Assembly (NCBI RefSeq): GCF_029168945.1
Contig: NC_083605.1
Location: forward strand, 18,799,280 to 18,863,279
Source: Cannabis sativa
Taxonomy: Eukaryota; Streptophyta; Magnoliopsida; Rosales; Cannabaceae
Length of the DNA stretch: 64,000 nucleotides
Reading direction: 5' to 3'
Shown: piece by piece, positions 34,801-46,696 of the stretch
Numbering within the stretch: the first letter of the stretch is position 1
Layout of the letters: every line of letters starts with the position of its first letter
Position numbers and translations under genes: made by a program
The notes under the pieces: model-generated
What the model saw: the letters and a program-made list of their open reading frames with translations, nothing else
The model's database searches: none
What the model was told of the DNA's origin: nothing

Positions 34801-37499
34801 ATGCGATTTTTTGGGATTTTTTCCCCAAAAATCCTATTTTTCATCGGATTGTTTCCCAAAATTCATTTTTCCAATTTTAAATATTTCTAAATTGAAATAT
34901 TTCCAATTTTAAAATATTTTCAATTTGGATTTTTTCCAATTTTAAATGTTTCTATTTTGGAATATTTTCAATTTTAAATATTTCCTATTATGGTCAGATT
35001 TAAAAATTTGTTAACTTCTTTAATATTGATTTATTATTTAATTGTAAGATTAGATATTTTGATATATAACATATTTTAAATTTAAAGATAACTTTGTCTT
35101 TTTATTTAAAATATTATATTAAAACTGTCTTATATGACAAATTAAATAATTAATAAATTTGAAATTAACATAGATATTTTTATAGATATACTTACCATAA
35201 TATTTTCAAATTCAAAATTTATTATTTTGTTAAATATTTAATTATTTATAAATTATAAGTTTAAAAATGATATTTTTTTTTATATATATATATCATTTTT
35301 TCCTTATTGAAAATTTATAAATCATATCTTAAATATTTAAATAACCTAGATATTTTGTAGAAATTTGAATATTGCTTAATTTGAGATATTTTGACATATA
35401 ATTATGGTAATTATTATTTATTTATTATTTTATTCCTAAAATAATAATTATCTAACCAAATCTATTTTAAAATTAGTTTATTTTATTACTTTATTAAATT
35501 ATAAGATTTGAAAGTGACGTTGAAGATTCTTTCTTTTAAATCATTGATCTTATTAGATATTTAATTTAATTTGATAAACCTAAATATTTTAAAATTAGTT
35601 TCCTTTATTTTTGAGATTTTAAGGTTTGTTTTTAACAACCCTAAATTTTCAAAAATTTAATTGGTTAGTTTAAGAATAATAATTTAATTATATTAATATC
35701 TTATTTCACATCTGTTATATGGACAATGTTTGTTTATTTTATATTGTTTATTCAAAAACTTTTTTTAAGAAACCTATTGTTTATTTGATCTAAATTGCTA
35801 TGATTAACTTGTTGACAGATCCAATGATCTGATTTTAATCATAGTCCAATTGTCAATAGATCTTATAAATAATTTGTAACAGGTAAATTTTGTACTTCTT
35901 CCATCTGTGTAAACCTAGTAACATGATAGGGCCCATCCAAATCATTTGACCTGTGTGAGCCTATATGTTTGCTATTGGGCTTAGATACATATAGGAAGTC
36001 CATTTAAGTTTTACTAAGTAAATGGACTAGGTTGCTAAAATAAAATTTGACATAAGTAATTTTATTTAGGCCCAATTAGATTTGGACTTATTCAATGAAT
36101 AACAATTGTTTATTTTAAGGTTAAATTCCTCTCTTTTGGGCCTTGTGTGAGAGTTGGGGGCCAATAGAAGTGGGCACGACATACTGAACCCAGCTCCCCC
36201 TCACATGAACTACCCCAATTGTGAAGGCCCATTTGCCTTAATTAAATAATTGTATTAGGTTAATTATATTAGTCTAACCTAATTAAAATTGAATTAGCAA
36301 CATAATTAACTTTTAAAATATATGAAATTTATTTTTCATTTTAATATTTTGAAGTTAATTTTAGAAAAACACTTAGTTAATGATATATATTCTAGATAGT
36401 TATTTCTAGTACTAATTATTATTTCTAATATTAAATAGAAAAATATCATTGATTGTGAAATTAATTGTTTAATAATTAATTTTGGTACAATCTAAGTTTA
36501 GTGTATTTTCCTAGTATTAAACTAGAATTAATAATTAAGTTTCCTCTATACTTAATTATTTATTTCTTGAATTTAATACATTTAAGTAAATTGAAAATTT
36601 CAATATCTAAGTTGATTTTCATCATGATACTTAAATATTGTTATTTTCATGTTATTTAATTAAAGTTAGAAATTATTTTAAGTTTGGAATCTTATTTCAG
36701 AATAACTTAAAAATTAAATAATTTTCAAAATATATTTTATTAATCTTTTTCTCACAATTTCGAAATTGCATCACTTTGATGCAGAAATTTCGAATTTTAT
36801 TTGAAAAATAGATTAAAGTTGAAAATTATTTATTTTGGACCAACTTAAATCAATGATTTTTTCATTTAATGATTAATTAAAATAAATGAACTAAAATATA
36901 TTATAATTAGAAATTGAATTAATTAAACAATGAAAGTCTAGATAGTTATTATCTGTTTTGCTTGAAGTATTTTTCTAGTGTATTTAATTTGATAGAAAAT
37001 TAATATTTAAGTTGATTTTTAATCATGATACTTAAATATTTGAAATTTTTCTTAGATATTTAATTAAATGGGAAAATTATATTTTTGTTGTAAATTAATT
37101 TTATTAATTAATTTTGGGCTAACATAAAATTAAGATAATTTTTCCAGGATTTATTTTTATTTTATTTTAAAGTATTTTCGAAAGAAGTATTCTTATACAC
37201 TTCATTTTTCGAAATGCAATATATATTTATAGAAAATTAAATTTGAGTTTTAAATTAATTTAAATTAATTTTGAAACAACTTAAATTGAATAATTTTCTA
37301 AATATTTATGGAAATTATTACTAAGATGGAAATAATTCATGTTATTTTCATATCCATCTAAGTATAATTTATAAATATTAAATTAAAATTTATATTTAGA
37401 ATATTTTATTCTAAATTGGAAATTTTATTTAAATAAATATATATTTAAAATAAATTGATTAAAATAAATATTAGAAGAAAATACAACCTTCATTAAATA
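34801..37499 (+). other. Long AT-rich Copia leader
   Basis: There is no coding sequence. The part around 36100-36310 (CCTCACATGAACTACCCC and neighbours) has a clear reverse-complement counterpart at 42155-42370, showing that it is family leader sequence and not host DNA. Confidence 0.6.
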
Positions 37500-37540
37500 A
37501 TGAGCTTTATTATTATTAGGATATTCGATCTCTATTGTTG

Positions 37541-38260
37541 GTTTTACATAGCTATTGTTTTAGTGAGTAATCCTCCCTAATGGAGGAGCGTTCATTAGCA
37601 AGTTAACACCGTTTAATCTCGAAAGATAAGTAATCTTGTAAGTTTTTTATATAGTATTGATCACCCTAATGGTGGCGACTGTATAAGACTTGCAAGAATA
37701 TGAAACAATGGTGGAAGCTCATAAGATAGAATAGCCTTGACTCTCGCCTAAACGGGACAACGCGAATTCCAATCTTGATCGAATAAAAGGTTGCTAGAAT
37801 GTTTATCATTTTAGATGAGCTGACAACTCTATTCAATGGATGGTAGCTTTGACTCTCGCCTAAACGGGACACTGATATCAGTTTGTTGAAGACCTTGGAA
37901 ATTATTTAGGATTGTATGTTTTAGTATTTTCACTTGTCATTCCTACTTTCTATATGTTTAATAATTTCTGAATTGTGTATGAATTTATATTGAACCATGT
38001 TATTTTCTGTTATTAAATTGTAATTTAATTTCGAATATTCATTGTTGGTCTAACTTGGTTTGTTTTTCTAATGAGATAAATCCCTAATGGATTTTCACCA
38101 TTAGACTAACATAATAGTGTTAGATCTCGAAAGATAAATATTGTATATGTAACATCTAGCTGTTCATCAATTGATGACACCTTAGACTAGTATTTTACAA
38201 TATGAAACAAGAAGATTGTATAAATAAGATTACTTTGACTCTCGCTAATCGGAGCATCGT
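37541..38260 (+). other. Repeated hairpin modules in the Copia leader
   Basis: Three hairpins share the loop CTAAT but have different stems: TCCTCC/GGAGGA (37571-37587), CACC/GGTG (37662-37674) and AAATCC/GGATTT (38078-38094). Three copies of a GACTCTCGCC box (ending 37758, 37870 and 38255) and two copies of TCTCGAAAGATAA accompany them, in the same order in each module. Different stem sequences that keep pairing suggest RNA structure. The role is unknown; packaging, dimerisation or translation control are possibilities. Confidence 0.5.
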
Positions 38261-38599
38261 TGGATTCTTATTTAAATACGAAATTATCCTTATTCCTCTT
38301 AGCTTATTCATTTCGAATTAGCTCAATGACATATCATTGGATGAATGGTCTATAAATCATATAAAGTCATTCTATTTTTTCTCTTAAGAAATTAAATGAC
38401 GAATATGATTATATTCCTGAAATTCTATCCCAAAATGATATAAATCCTCAATCTTAGAAATCTCCTACTTGTATGGGCAAATCAGACTTAGAGTTAAATT
38501 AGTAGTGGTGGTCTAAGAAAGAATTACTCATTATACAGTTACACTTTCACAGGTGTTTAATAACCATTTTCTTTCAATGGATTCAAACTGTATGAGTTT

Positions 38600-40570
38600 A
38601 GTATTCTGTGACCAGAATCCACTTGCACTATTCTAAGAACTCTTTGATGTAACTAAACCAAAGTCATCAAAAGATACAACCACATATTTTAAACCTATGG
38701 CATTTGTATCTTGTTCATAGTGGTTTTGACAAGACCATTCTCTACAAAGAGTTAATATGCCTATATCCACTGAAATTAAGTTCATTCGCAGATGGATGTA
38801 CATTCAGGGGTGGATATGAGTTTTCGTTTTACCTTATGCAAAAATAAATTTGAAATGTTTGAAAAATTTCATGAATTTCTAGAAATGGTGGAAAACCATT
38901 AAGGTAAGTGGTTAAAGATCTTGCGAACTGATAGGGGTGGAGAAAAAGTTAGTTGATATGCAGTTCAAAGATCATTAATTTGATTTTTGAATTATATCCA
39001 AACTTACCTCCCCAGAAATTCAATTTGCATATTGATAATTAGTCACCAGTCATTGTCTAAATCCTTCTATGGTAATAAAATTTCAGAATGATTCAATGGT
39101 TGTATACTTAATGTAAATCATTACTAGATTCATGGATGACCTAATCGAAATCTTAAGAAAAGCTAGAACCGCTAACCCTCGTTTGCATGTTTGTTAGCTA
39201 TTCTAAATGATTAGCGGTGGATCATCCCATAGTCATTAGATAAGAAAGTATTTGTTTAAACAAATACTACTTTTCTAAGAAAATGACTACGTCTGAAAAT
39301 AAAGTAGCAAATAAAGGAGATAATTTTTTTTCTTGAGTCCATAAGTGTTCTATCATCTTATTCGTTACAAGATGATCCCACTGCCTCTGTTGTCTTAACA
39401 CAACCGAAGAGGTCAATACCATTTAGTTTTCTTAGACATAATTCACGGTACCTTGTCATAGTGGGAGAGTTTCAAGGAACTTCACCTTCTTATGACTTGG
39501 AAGACACTAGTGATTAAAATCCATTGTGAGTTTAAACAAGTAATGGATTGTCAAGATAAGAAACTAAGAAGAAAGCCAAGAGAACTATGGTTTAATCCAT
39601 TCACATGGAGTAACCTAAAGTTTTCTATTACAAGGACATAAAAGGAAATTTTCGTTAATAAGTCTATTCAATGGACTTAACAAAACTTCCTGTTCCTAGT
39701 ATTATAGGTTTGAGTTTATCTAAACCTATGGCTTGTGGTATACCTGGTAATTAATACTCTAATGCAAGCAACTTACTTTAGTAAGATGCTGAAGCATTTC
39801 CTTTCCAATGGAAATCTATAGAAGCTTCACAACTTCTAGACATAGATTTTATTTATCTAAGGAAAAGTCTCAACTATTCCAGAAAAGATAAAGCCATGGA
39901 AGAATTTCTTAAATCAACAGTGAGAGGTCTCAGATATGCTTTTGTATGCCTTAGACCAGACACCTGCTGTTGAGTGGGAGTAATGAGTAGGTATCAGATA
40001 ATCTAGGAGAGAAACATTGGAAGACAATCAAGTAAATCTTAAGATTATGAAGAGGAACTATATGTTAGTCAATAAGGGTAGTTTTAAAACTCTTAGACTA
40101 ACATCAGATTTCAAGACTTACCTGTGTGCTAGAAAGTCTGCTGATAAGATGGTGATTACTTTGGGGGTGGAGTAGTGATTTTGGAGAAGTATAAAAACCT
40201 ATCTGAAATCTCTTAGTCTACCAGAGAGAGACTGAATGTTAAAGTTGCAGGAAAGATACTTATTCAGTCTAAGGAAAGTTCTATACAATTGTGGCACCGT
40301 TCCAACCTGTCTTAACTACTAGTGTTATTTCCTGAATAACCAAAAGTAGTTGCCAAAGGTATAGAATCCAGTATCCCAAAAGAGTAGACATATAGAGAGG
40401 AATTTCACAACATCAAAGATTTTGTGATTAAGGGAAAGTAATGGTGGAGAAAAGGTTGTTGTTAATTCAACCTGTCAGATCCTATTACAAGGAGTTTACT
40501 ACTACTACACTTGATTTGTATATCAAGGTGTTAATGATTATTTGAAATGCACATTTTGTTTTATATTAGT
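38600..40570 (+). pseudogene. Heavily decayed Copia integrase, RT and RNase H
   Basis: Recognisable islands are an integrase stretch near 38840-38950 (MFEKFHEF and LRTDRGGE), a HSGRVS-like linker near 39450 and a late RT/RNase H stretch near 40130-40180 matching the KSTSGYVFT..GGGAVV block. No frame longer than a few dozen codons survives. It depends on other elements for mobility, if mobile at all. Confidence 0.65.
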
Positions 40571-40583
40571 GCAAGTGGGAGTT
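40570..40583 (+). promoter_or_regulatory. Polypurine tract of the plus-strand Copia
   Basis: GCAAGTGGGAGTTT precedes the LTR start TGTTGGGTTTTGTGCCC. Confidence 0.75.
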
Positions 40584-42154
40584 TGTTGGGTTTTGTGCCC
40601 TAAATAAAACCCATTTCAATATAATCAGATTTACTTATTAATAAAGATCAGAAATAACATTTTATGTTGCATGGTTCACATGATTTATTTCATGATTATA
40701 TGTATATAATGTATGAATTCTTTTTAAGTCCAGAACATAGAATTTGTTAAAGATTATAGCGTTGTCAGCACAGTGGAATATAATCTTAATTATATGTTCA
40801 AAAGTTTATTCCCTGATTTGTCAGAACACTGGATTTAGACTGACATGGTATAATCAGCGATAAGTATTCTTACACCTTGGAAAAGTGTTATGTCCTTTCC
40901 AGGACATTGGCAAAGTTTACCAGTATCGGATGTATGGAGTATACATCGGAAGGGACCGATATTGAACTTTGATTAGATATATTAAAACTTACCGTAATAT
41001 CTATTCAATTCAATATCACCTGTTGATCCTAGATCAAATGACCTTAATCCTGATATGGTTAGGTTCGATCTCAAGAGTACTATACATGTTCTTTGATTTG
41101 TTAGTTAAGCCTACTTTTGGGTCAGGGTGATACGTACATTTTGGGAACATGATAGTATAATTGAGTGGGAGCGCTACCATACTTGGTAATTTAGGGAATT
41201 TACTTGGTAAATTCGGTTCGACTTATTGGAATTAATAAGTTAGGGAATTTACTTGGTAAATTCGGTTCGACTTATTGGAAGCTCGGTTATATAGACCCAT
41301 GGTCCCCATACTAGTTGAGACCATACTGCTTGTAAGACTCAGTTAATTGATTTTAATTAATCAATTATAATTCTAAAGTTAGACTATGTCTACTTTATGA
41401 ATTTTCACTAAGCAAGGGCGAAATTGTAAAGAAAAGAGATTCTAGGTTTATTTATTGATTAAGAGACTTTATATGTCTAAATTAATAAATATATTAAATG
41501 GCAATATTATTTAATAATTATTTTCAAGTTATTAAATAATTAGAATTGGCATTTAAAAGATTAAATTGGAAAATTGGCATTTTTGAGAAAATGGGAATAG
41601 AAAATAACAAAATGGGAGAGTTGCAAAGTGAGGCTCAATTTCCTTTGTATGGCCGGCCACATGCACAAGAAATACCATTTATAGTTTCCATTATTTTAAT
41701 GTCATACAATTCTAACCTAAACCTAGAGGGTATTCTATAAATAGAAAGTGTTGGCTTCAGGAAACACACAACTTTGAACATTGGTTTCTTTCAGAAAAGC
41801 CACATGCCTCTCTCTCTCTCTCTTTTCTTCTCTCTAAATTTCGAATTCCTTTGAGTGATGAGTAGTGCCCACACACATCAAGTGGTACCTCAATCATAGT
41901 ATGTTAGCCTATGGAAAATCTGCATCAAAGAAGGAGAAAAGAAGATCCAGATTCAGATCTTGATTATGCTCTGCTACAGAAAGGAATCAAGGGCTAGAAA
42001 TCTGAATGGAAGGAGTCATAATATTCCGCTGCACCCACTGTAAGGTTTCTTAAACTTTATATGTGTTTATTTTCATTGTTTTAGAATTCATATTAGGATG
42101 TTAATCAAACATACTTGTTAGTAAATCTAGATCCTGGTAAAATAATTTCCAACA
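40584..42154 (+). repeat. 3' LTR of the plus-strand Copia (1571 bp)
   Basis: It starts TGTTGGGTTTTGTGCCC and ends AATAATTTCCAACA. It is about 300 bp shorter than family LTRs because the middle (after GAGTGGGAGCGC near 41172) is deleted. A segment of about 50 bp (GGGAATTTACTTGGTAAATT) is locally duplicated at 41190-41280. A TATA box (TATAAATA, 41736-41743) marks the promoter. Confidence 0.9.
41736..41743 (+). promoter_or_regulatory. LTR TATA box
   Basis: TATAAATA in the context GGTATTCTATAAATAGAAAG. It is conserved in the other LTRs of the family as CTATTTATAG on the plus strand (for example 44298-44307). Transcription would start about 30 nt downstream. Confidence 0.65.
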
Positions 42155-43859
42155 ATTAATTATGTTGCTAATCAATTTTATTAGGTTAAACTAATTCAAT
42201 TAACCTAGCACAGTTATCCAAATCAAGCAAATGGGTCTTCACAATTGGGGTAGTTCATGTGAGGGGGAGCTGGGTTCAGTATGTCATACCCACTTCTATG
42301 GCCCCCAACTCTCACATAAGGCCCAAAAGAGAGGAATTTAACCTTAAAATGAACAACTATTATTAATTGAATAGGCCCAAAAACTAAATGGGCCTAAATA
42401 AAATCTATCAAGATGTGACATTTTATTTAGCAACAACAACCTATATGCATCTATAACAAAAGTAAACATATAGGCTCACACAGGCACAAGATTTGGATGA
42501 TCCTATCATGTTACTAGGTCATACACAGATGAAAGAAGAATGTAAAATTTACCTATTACAAATTTTTTACTTGACCTATTGACAATTGAACCATGGGTTA
42601 AAATCATCATTGGATCTGTCAACAAGTTAACCATGGCAATTTAGATCAAGCAATAATAGGTTTTATAGAACTTACACACAAGCTAAAACACATACTCCTG
42701 CAACAAGTAGAATTGGATAGTTGGATGTAGGATTTATTTAATTTAAAATATTAATTTTGAAAATAATAAATAAATAAAAAAATATTTTCGGTTTTAAATA
42801 AAATAAAATAATATTTAAAATTAAACCTACAATTTTGAAAAATTAGGTTTCAACTAACCTAAATATCATTTCAAAAAAAAATTTGCTAACCACCTTTTAA
42901 ATTTCATGTTATTTTATAAATTAAATATTCAATAAAATAAAATGATAAATAAATATCATTTTTCTAATTTTATAATTTAATTTAAAAAAAAATAACAAAA
43001 ATTTAAAAGTTAGCAAAATATCTTATATCTATTCAAAATATCATGATTATAGTTATCTTATTTTAAATTTAAATAAGGTCAAATAATTTAAAAAAATAAT
43101 TAAAAAAAAAAATTAATATCTGACCTTAAATTTAAAAATAAGATAAAAAATAATCAAATTTAAAAATAAGATAGATAATTAAGCAAAAATAATTAGATAT
43201 TTACCTATTTTCAAATTCAAATTACACTAATATCATAAATTAATTTTAAAAAATTTAATTAATTTAATTATGATATTTAGAATTGAAATAGGAATAGTAA
43301 ATATCTAAATACAAAACTACACAAAAAATCGGAAGTTAATTCCATGAAATAGCATGAAAAATTGAAGAAAACGAAAAAATTTGTGAGCTATACGGATGGT
43401 ATGCACAGCATACCATCCGCGCGCGCACAAGGGGAATGCTGGCCGAGGTTCCTCGGCGCTGGAGGCTGCAAGCAGCCATTACGTGCGCGAATGAGGGGCA
43501 TTAGGACAGCCCGTGCGTGTTTCTTCGAACATCTGCTGTCCGAACACACGTTTGACCGAGTGAAACTCGGTGTCCGCGCGCGTGAGTGAGTGTCATCACC
43601 ACTATTTTTTTTAAAATCTTCAAAAAATCATAACTAATTCAATTAAAATCGAAATTGAATTCTGTAAAAAAGTAAATTGCTTAATTTTTTCCAAACTATC
43701 CAATAAAAATAATGCAAGAAACGAAAATTCAATTATTTTCCATAGAATTTCACAAACATCAATCAATCATCAATACAACACACAAAATAATATGATACCA
43801 TCCAAATCACATACAAATCGTTTCAAGTCCAAATTTCTTGCAAACAAATCAATTACCAT
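42155..43859 (-). other. PBS-proximal leader of the minus-strand Copia
   Basis: Reverse-complement homologue of 34300-36310. It is AT-rich except for the GC island at 43380-43590. It ends abruptly at 42155, where the plus-strand Copia inserted. Confidence 0.75.
43380..43590 (-). other. GC-rich leader island with five hairpins
   Basis: Perfect inverted repeats in order: 43393-43419 (12 bp, CGGATGGTATGC, loop ACA), 43442-43457 (7 bp, GCCGAGG, loop TT), 43464-43477 (6 bp, GGCTGC, loop AA), 43504-43541 (7 bp, GGACAGC, longer loop) and 43555-43571 (6 bp, ACCGAG, loop TGAAA). The sequence between is GC-rich with GCGCGCG runs. The position, shortly after the PBS, matches the island at 34555-34800. 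Confidence 0.65.
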
Positions 43860-43872
43860 GGCTCTGAGATCA
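43860..43872 (-). promoter_or_regulatory. Primer-binding site of the minus-strand Copia
   Basis: The minus strand reads TGATCTCAGAGCC, a mutated form of the initiator tRNA-Met complement, 2 nt after the LTR end. Confidence 0.7.
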
Positions 43873-44297
43873 GTTGTTGGAATTATTTTACCAGGATCTT
43901 AGATCTACTCACAAGTATGTTGATTAACATCCTAAACATGAACTTCTAAAACAATTATAATTAAACATATATAAAGTATGAGAAACTTTACATTGGGTGC
44001 AGTGGAATAATATGTCTCCTTCCACTCAGATCTCTAACCCTTGTATCCTTTCTGTCGCAGAATATTATTAAGATCTGAGCCTGAATATCCTTCTTTGTTG
44101 AATCTGGATTCTTCACGATCTTCCACACTATGATTGAGGTACCACTTGCTGTGTGTGGGCACTACTCTATCACTAAGAGGTTTTGAAACAATCAAAGAAG
44201 AAGAAGGAAGAGAGGTGGCGGCTAGGTTTAGAAAGATGGCTCAGGTTTTTCTCTGAAAGGAATAAGATGCATGTCATTTTCCTGAAGCCGTCACTTT

Positions 44298-44307
44298 CTA
44301 TTTATAG
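44298..44307 (-). promoter_or_regulatory. TATA box of the Copia 5' LTR
   Basis: The minus strand reads CTATAAATAG, the same as in the other LTRs of the family, placed to start transcription near 44270 toward the leader. Confidence 0.65.
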
Positions 44308-45158
44308 AATACCACATAGCGTTAGGTTTGAATTATATGGCATTAAAATAATGAAAATATTAAATGATAAACCCTATGCAAGTGGCCGGCCATGGCTTGT
44401 GGATATGGGCCTCACTTTTGTAATTTTGCTGTTTTATCATTTCTGCATCCTATTTTTTCGAAAATGTCAATTTTCAAATTCAACCATTTAAATGTCAATT
44501 TCAACTATTTAATAACTATAATTAATTATTAAAAAATATTGTCATTTATTATATTTATTAATTAGACTAACCAAAGTCTCTTAATTAACAAATATACCCT
44601 ATAAACTCTTTTTTTACAGTTTTCCCCTTACTTAGTGATAAATTCACAAATAGACATATTCTAACTTGAGAATTATAATTGATTAATCAAAACCAATTAA
44701 ATGAGACTTACAAGTAGTATTGTCTCAACTAGTGTGGGGACCATGGGCCTATATATCCAAGCTTCCAATAAGCAGATCAAGAATTTACCTCTTAAATTCA
44801 CTGACTTATTAATTCTTCGTTGAATCCACGCATAGAACTTAGAATTGCACTCTCAGCTATATAGAACGCTCTATATGTTCCACCATATAGACACGCTATT
44901 AATTATCCATTGTTATAATCCTAATTTGATCAATGATCCTCTATATAGATGATCTACACTATAAAAGGATCAAATTACCGTAACACCCTACAATGTATTT
45001 TATCCTTAAAACACTTAACCCCGTATAAATGATATTTCAGCTAAGTGAAATGAGTACTCCACCATTTATTTTCGTTTGGTCAAGCTCGAAGGAAATCATC
45101 TTTTACTTTCTATTCGCCAGATAGAAGCTATAGATTCTATATTTATGTTAGCGCTCCC

Positions 45159-45470
45159 ACTCTATTGCACTACCATGTTCCCAAAATGTACGTATCACCC
45201 TAACCCAAAAGTAGGCTTAACTAACAAATCAAAAAACACGAATAAAACTCTTGAGATTGAGCCTAATCATATCAGGATTAAGATCATTTGATCTAGGATC
45301 AACTAGGTGATATCACTCAATCGCACTACCATGTTCCCAAAATGTACGTATCACCCTAACCCAAAAGTAGGCTTAACTAACAAATCAAAAAATACGAATA
45401 ACACTCTTGAGATTGAGCCTAATCATATCAGGATTAAGATTATTTGATCTAGGATCAACTACGTGATATT
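45159..45470. repeat. 156-bp tandem duplication inside the 5' LTR
   Basis: GCACTACCATGTTCCCAAAA occurs at 45167 and again at 45323, and the following 150 bp are nearly identical. The partner LTR has one copy, so the duplication arose after insertion or is an assembly artefact. Confidence 0.88.
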
Positions 45471-46696
45471 GAATTGAATAGATATTACGGTAAGTTTAAT
45501 AAATCTATGTCAAAGTTCAATATCGGTCCCTTCCGATGCATATTTCATGCATCCAACCCAAACTTTACTTGAACCAATGCTCTGGAAAGAACATAGCATT
45601 TCTCCAAATGCAAGTAAACTCTGTTGTAGATTGTCATATCAGTAAAACCCCAGTGTTTTGATAAATCTAGGAATCTTTAATCACATAGTCATGTTTACTT
45701 TGCACTGTGCTGACAACACAATAAACATGAACAAGTATGTGAAAAGGGTTTGGATGAATTTATAAATCAAATAGACAAATAATTGATAAGGTGAACCAAA
45801 ACATACACAAATGAATGAAAAATACTTCTGTTTCTTTATTGATATTGAATAATATGGATTACATTGAAATTGAGTTTTATTTAGGGCATAAAACCCAACA
45901 ATGTCGAGGAGCAACCCACCGAGTTAGTACACCAGGTGAAATTCTCTAGTTCCCGCCCAGAAACAGTTCTTCTCGAGCCTTATTGCCCTCTACCCCTTGA
46001 AGTTGAAACTGAAGGATCGCAGCTTTGCTCACAACATGCTACTAACAGTTGGCGCAACCTTTGGACGCTCGATTCCAGCGATTGGGATCTTGCCATTCGA
46101 GGCAGCACTGAGGACCTGACCAAAAGGAGTTGTGAGCTTATGGACCAGGTCAAGTTACGAACTTTTTTGTCTCGTCTCTTCCTTATTTCATCTTTTACTA
46201 ATTTTAGGCTGACTTTTCTTCTCAGGCTTCTTTTCTGGCTTACGCCACACATCACCGATCATCCCAACGTATTGAAATGCTCGAGACTGAGCTTCGCAAA
46301 GTTAGGGAACATCGAGATGTCGTAGTCAAGAAGTGGAGCAATTCTGAAGCCGAGGTAGAAGAAGCAAAAAAGCAGCATCAAACTGACCAACAGAGGATCA
46401 AGGAACTTGAGGATTCCCTAAAATCCCTCCAGGCTGACCTTGCCAAAAAGCAACTTGATCACGACCAAAAGCTTAAAGAGTTGGAGGTTGAGACCAAAGA
46501 GAGGGTTAATAATATTGGCAGGAGGACCATTTATCAGATTTGGTCATTCAATCCCGAGCTGGACTTTGGTTTCTTAGGCGACAAGGGCGAAGATATGCTT
46601 GCCTTTTGCGAGAAAACTCGAAAGGAAGACTTAGGTGAGGAAGAAGAGACTGAAGCAGAGGAAGAAGGTCCAACCAAGTCCCCCATGTTAATGTAG

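Larger units (their letters stand above)
33721..42154 (+). mobile_element. Plus-strand Copia of the same family, truncated 5' LTR, decayed interior
   Basis: The 3' LTR is 40584-42154. The 5' LTR survives only as 33721-34287. A PBS follows at 34290. Leader sequence (34303-about 38000) is followed by a heavily degraded pol. It sits in the leader of the minus-strand Copia: the host leader continues at 42155 on one side and at 33420 on the other. The missing start prevents a TSD check. Confidence 0.82.
16179..45900 (-). mobile_element. Minus-strand Copia LTR retrotransposon with three nested insertions (29.7 kb nest)
   Basis: The outer limits are TGTTGG..CCAACA with TSD ATGTC at 16174-16178 and 45901-45905. 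Element parts from 5' to 3' (descending): LTR 45900-43875, PBS, leader 43859-42155 and 33420-32640, gag 32516-32050, protease and integrase 32050-30566, linker 28490-28364, RT/RNase H 19642-18087, purine tract, LTR 18047-16179. Nested in it are a Copia relative (about 33721-42154), a solo LTR (28491-30560) and a Gypsy element (19643-28363). Integrase motifs are of the Tork-like type (WHIRLGH, VKARGGYEYFVTF). Many frameshifts make it inactive. Confidence 0.88.
43875..45900 (-). repeat. 5' LTR of the minus-strand Copia (2026 bp)
   Basis: The plus strand starts TGTTGGAATTATTTTACCAG and ends GGGCATAAAACCCAACA, followed by TSD ATGTC. It is 157 bp longer than its partner at 16179-18047 because of a 156-bp tandem duplication. 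The TATA box is CTATAAATAG on the minus strand at 44298-44307. Confidence 0.92.
15921..46696 (+). pseudogene. Split coiled-coil/acidic extra ORF of a Tat-like element (interrupted by the Copia nest)
   Basis: Exon pieces are 15921-16178, 45906-46148 and 46226-46696. The first starts MDVDLENLFKSPPPADK and has a stop (TGA at about 16023). It runs in frame to GGG AAT GTC at 16178 and resumes in frame at 45906 with GAG GAG CAA, once the Copia and one ATGTC are removed. A 77-nt GT-AG intron (46149-46225) joins MDQ to ASFLAYATHHR. The last part has heptad-like KELEDSLKSLQADLAKKQLD, a YQIWSFNPELDFGFL motif and an acidic EEEETEAEEE tail before the stop. Plant Tat-lineage Gypsy elements often carry such an extra ORF antisense to gag-pol; the minus-strand gag at 48.1 kb fits. 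The function is unknown and the gene is now dead. Confidence 0.5.

Noticed and set aside
34550..34912. Overlapping 76-120 codon frames on both strands in a GC-rich patch
   Set aside because: Open frames on both strands reflect GC-rich composition and few stops; the position is the Copia leader.
46149..46207. Shorter 59-nt version of the intron ending at TTTTAG
   Set aside because: In frame, but below the usual minimum plant intron size; the 77-nt version with a TTTCTTCTCAG acceptor is more plausible.
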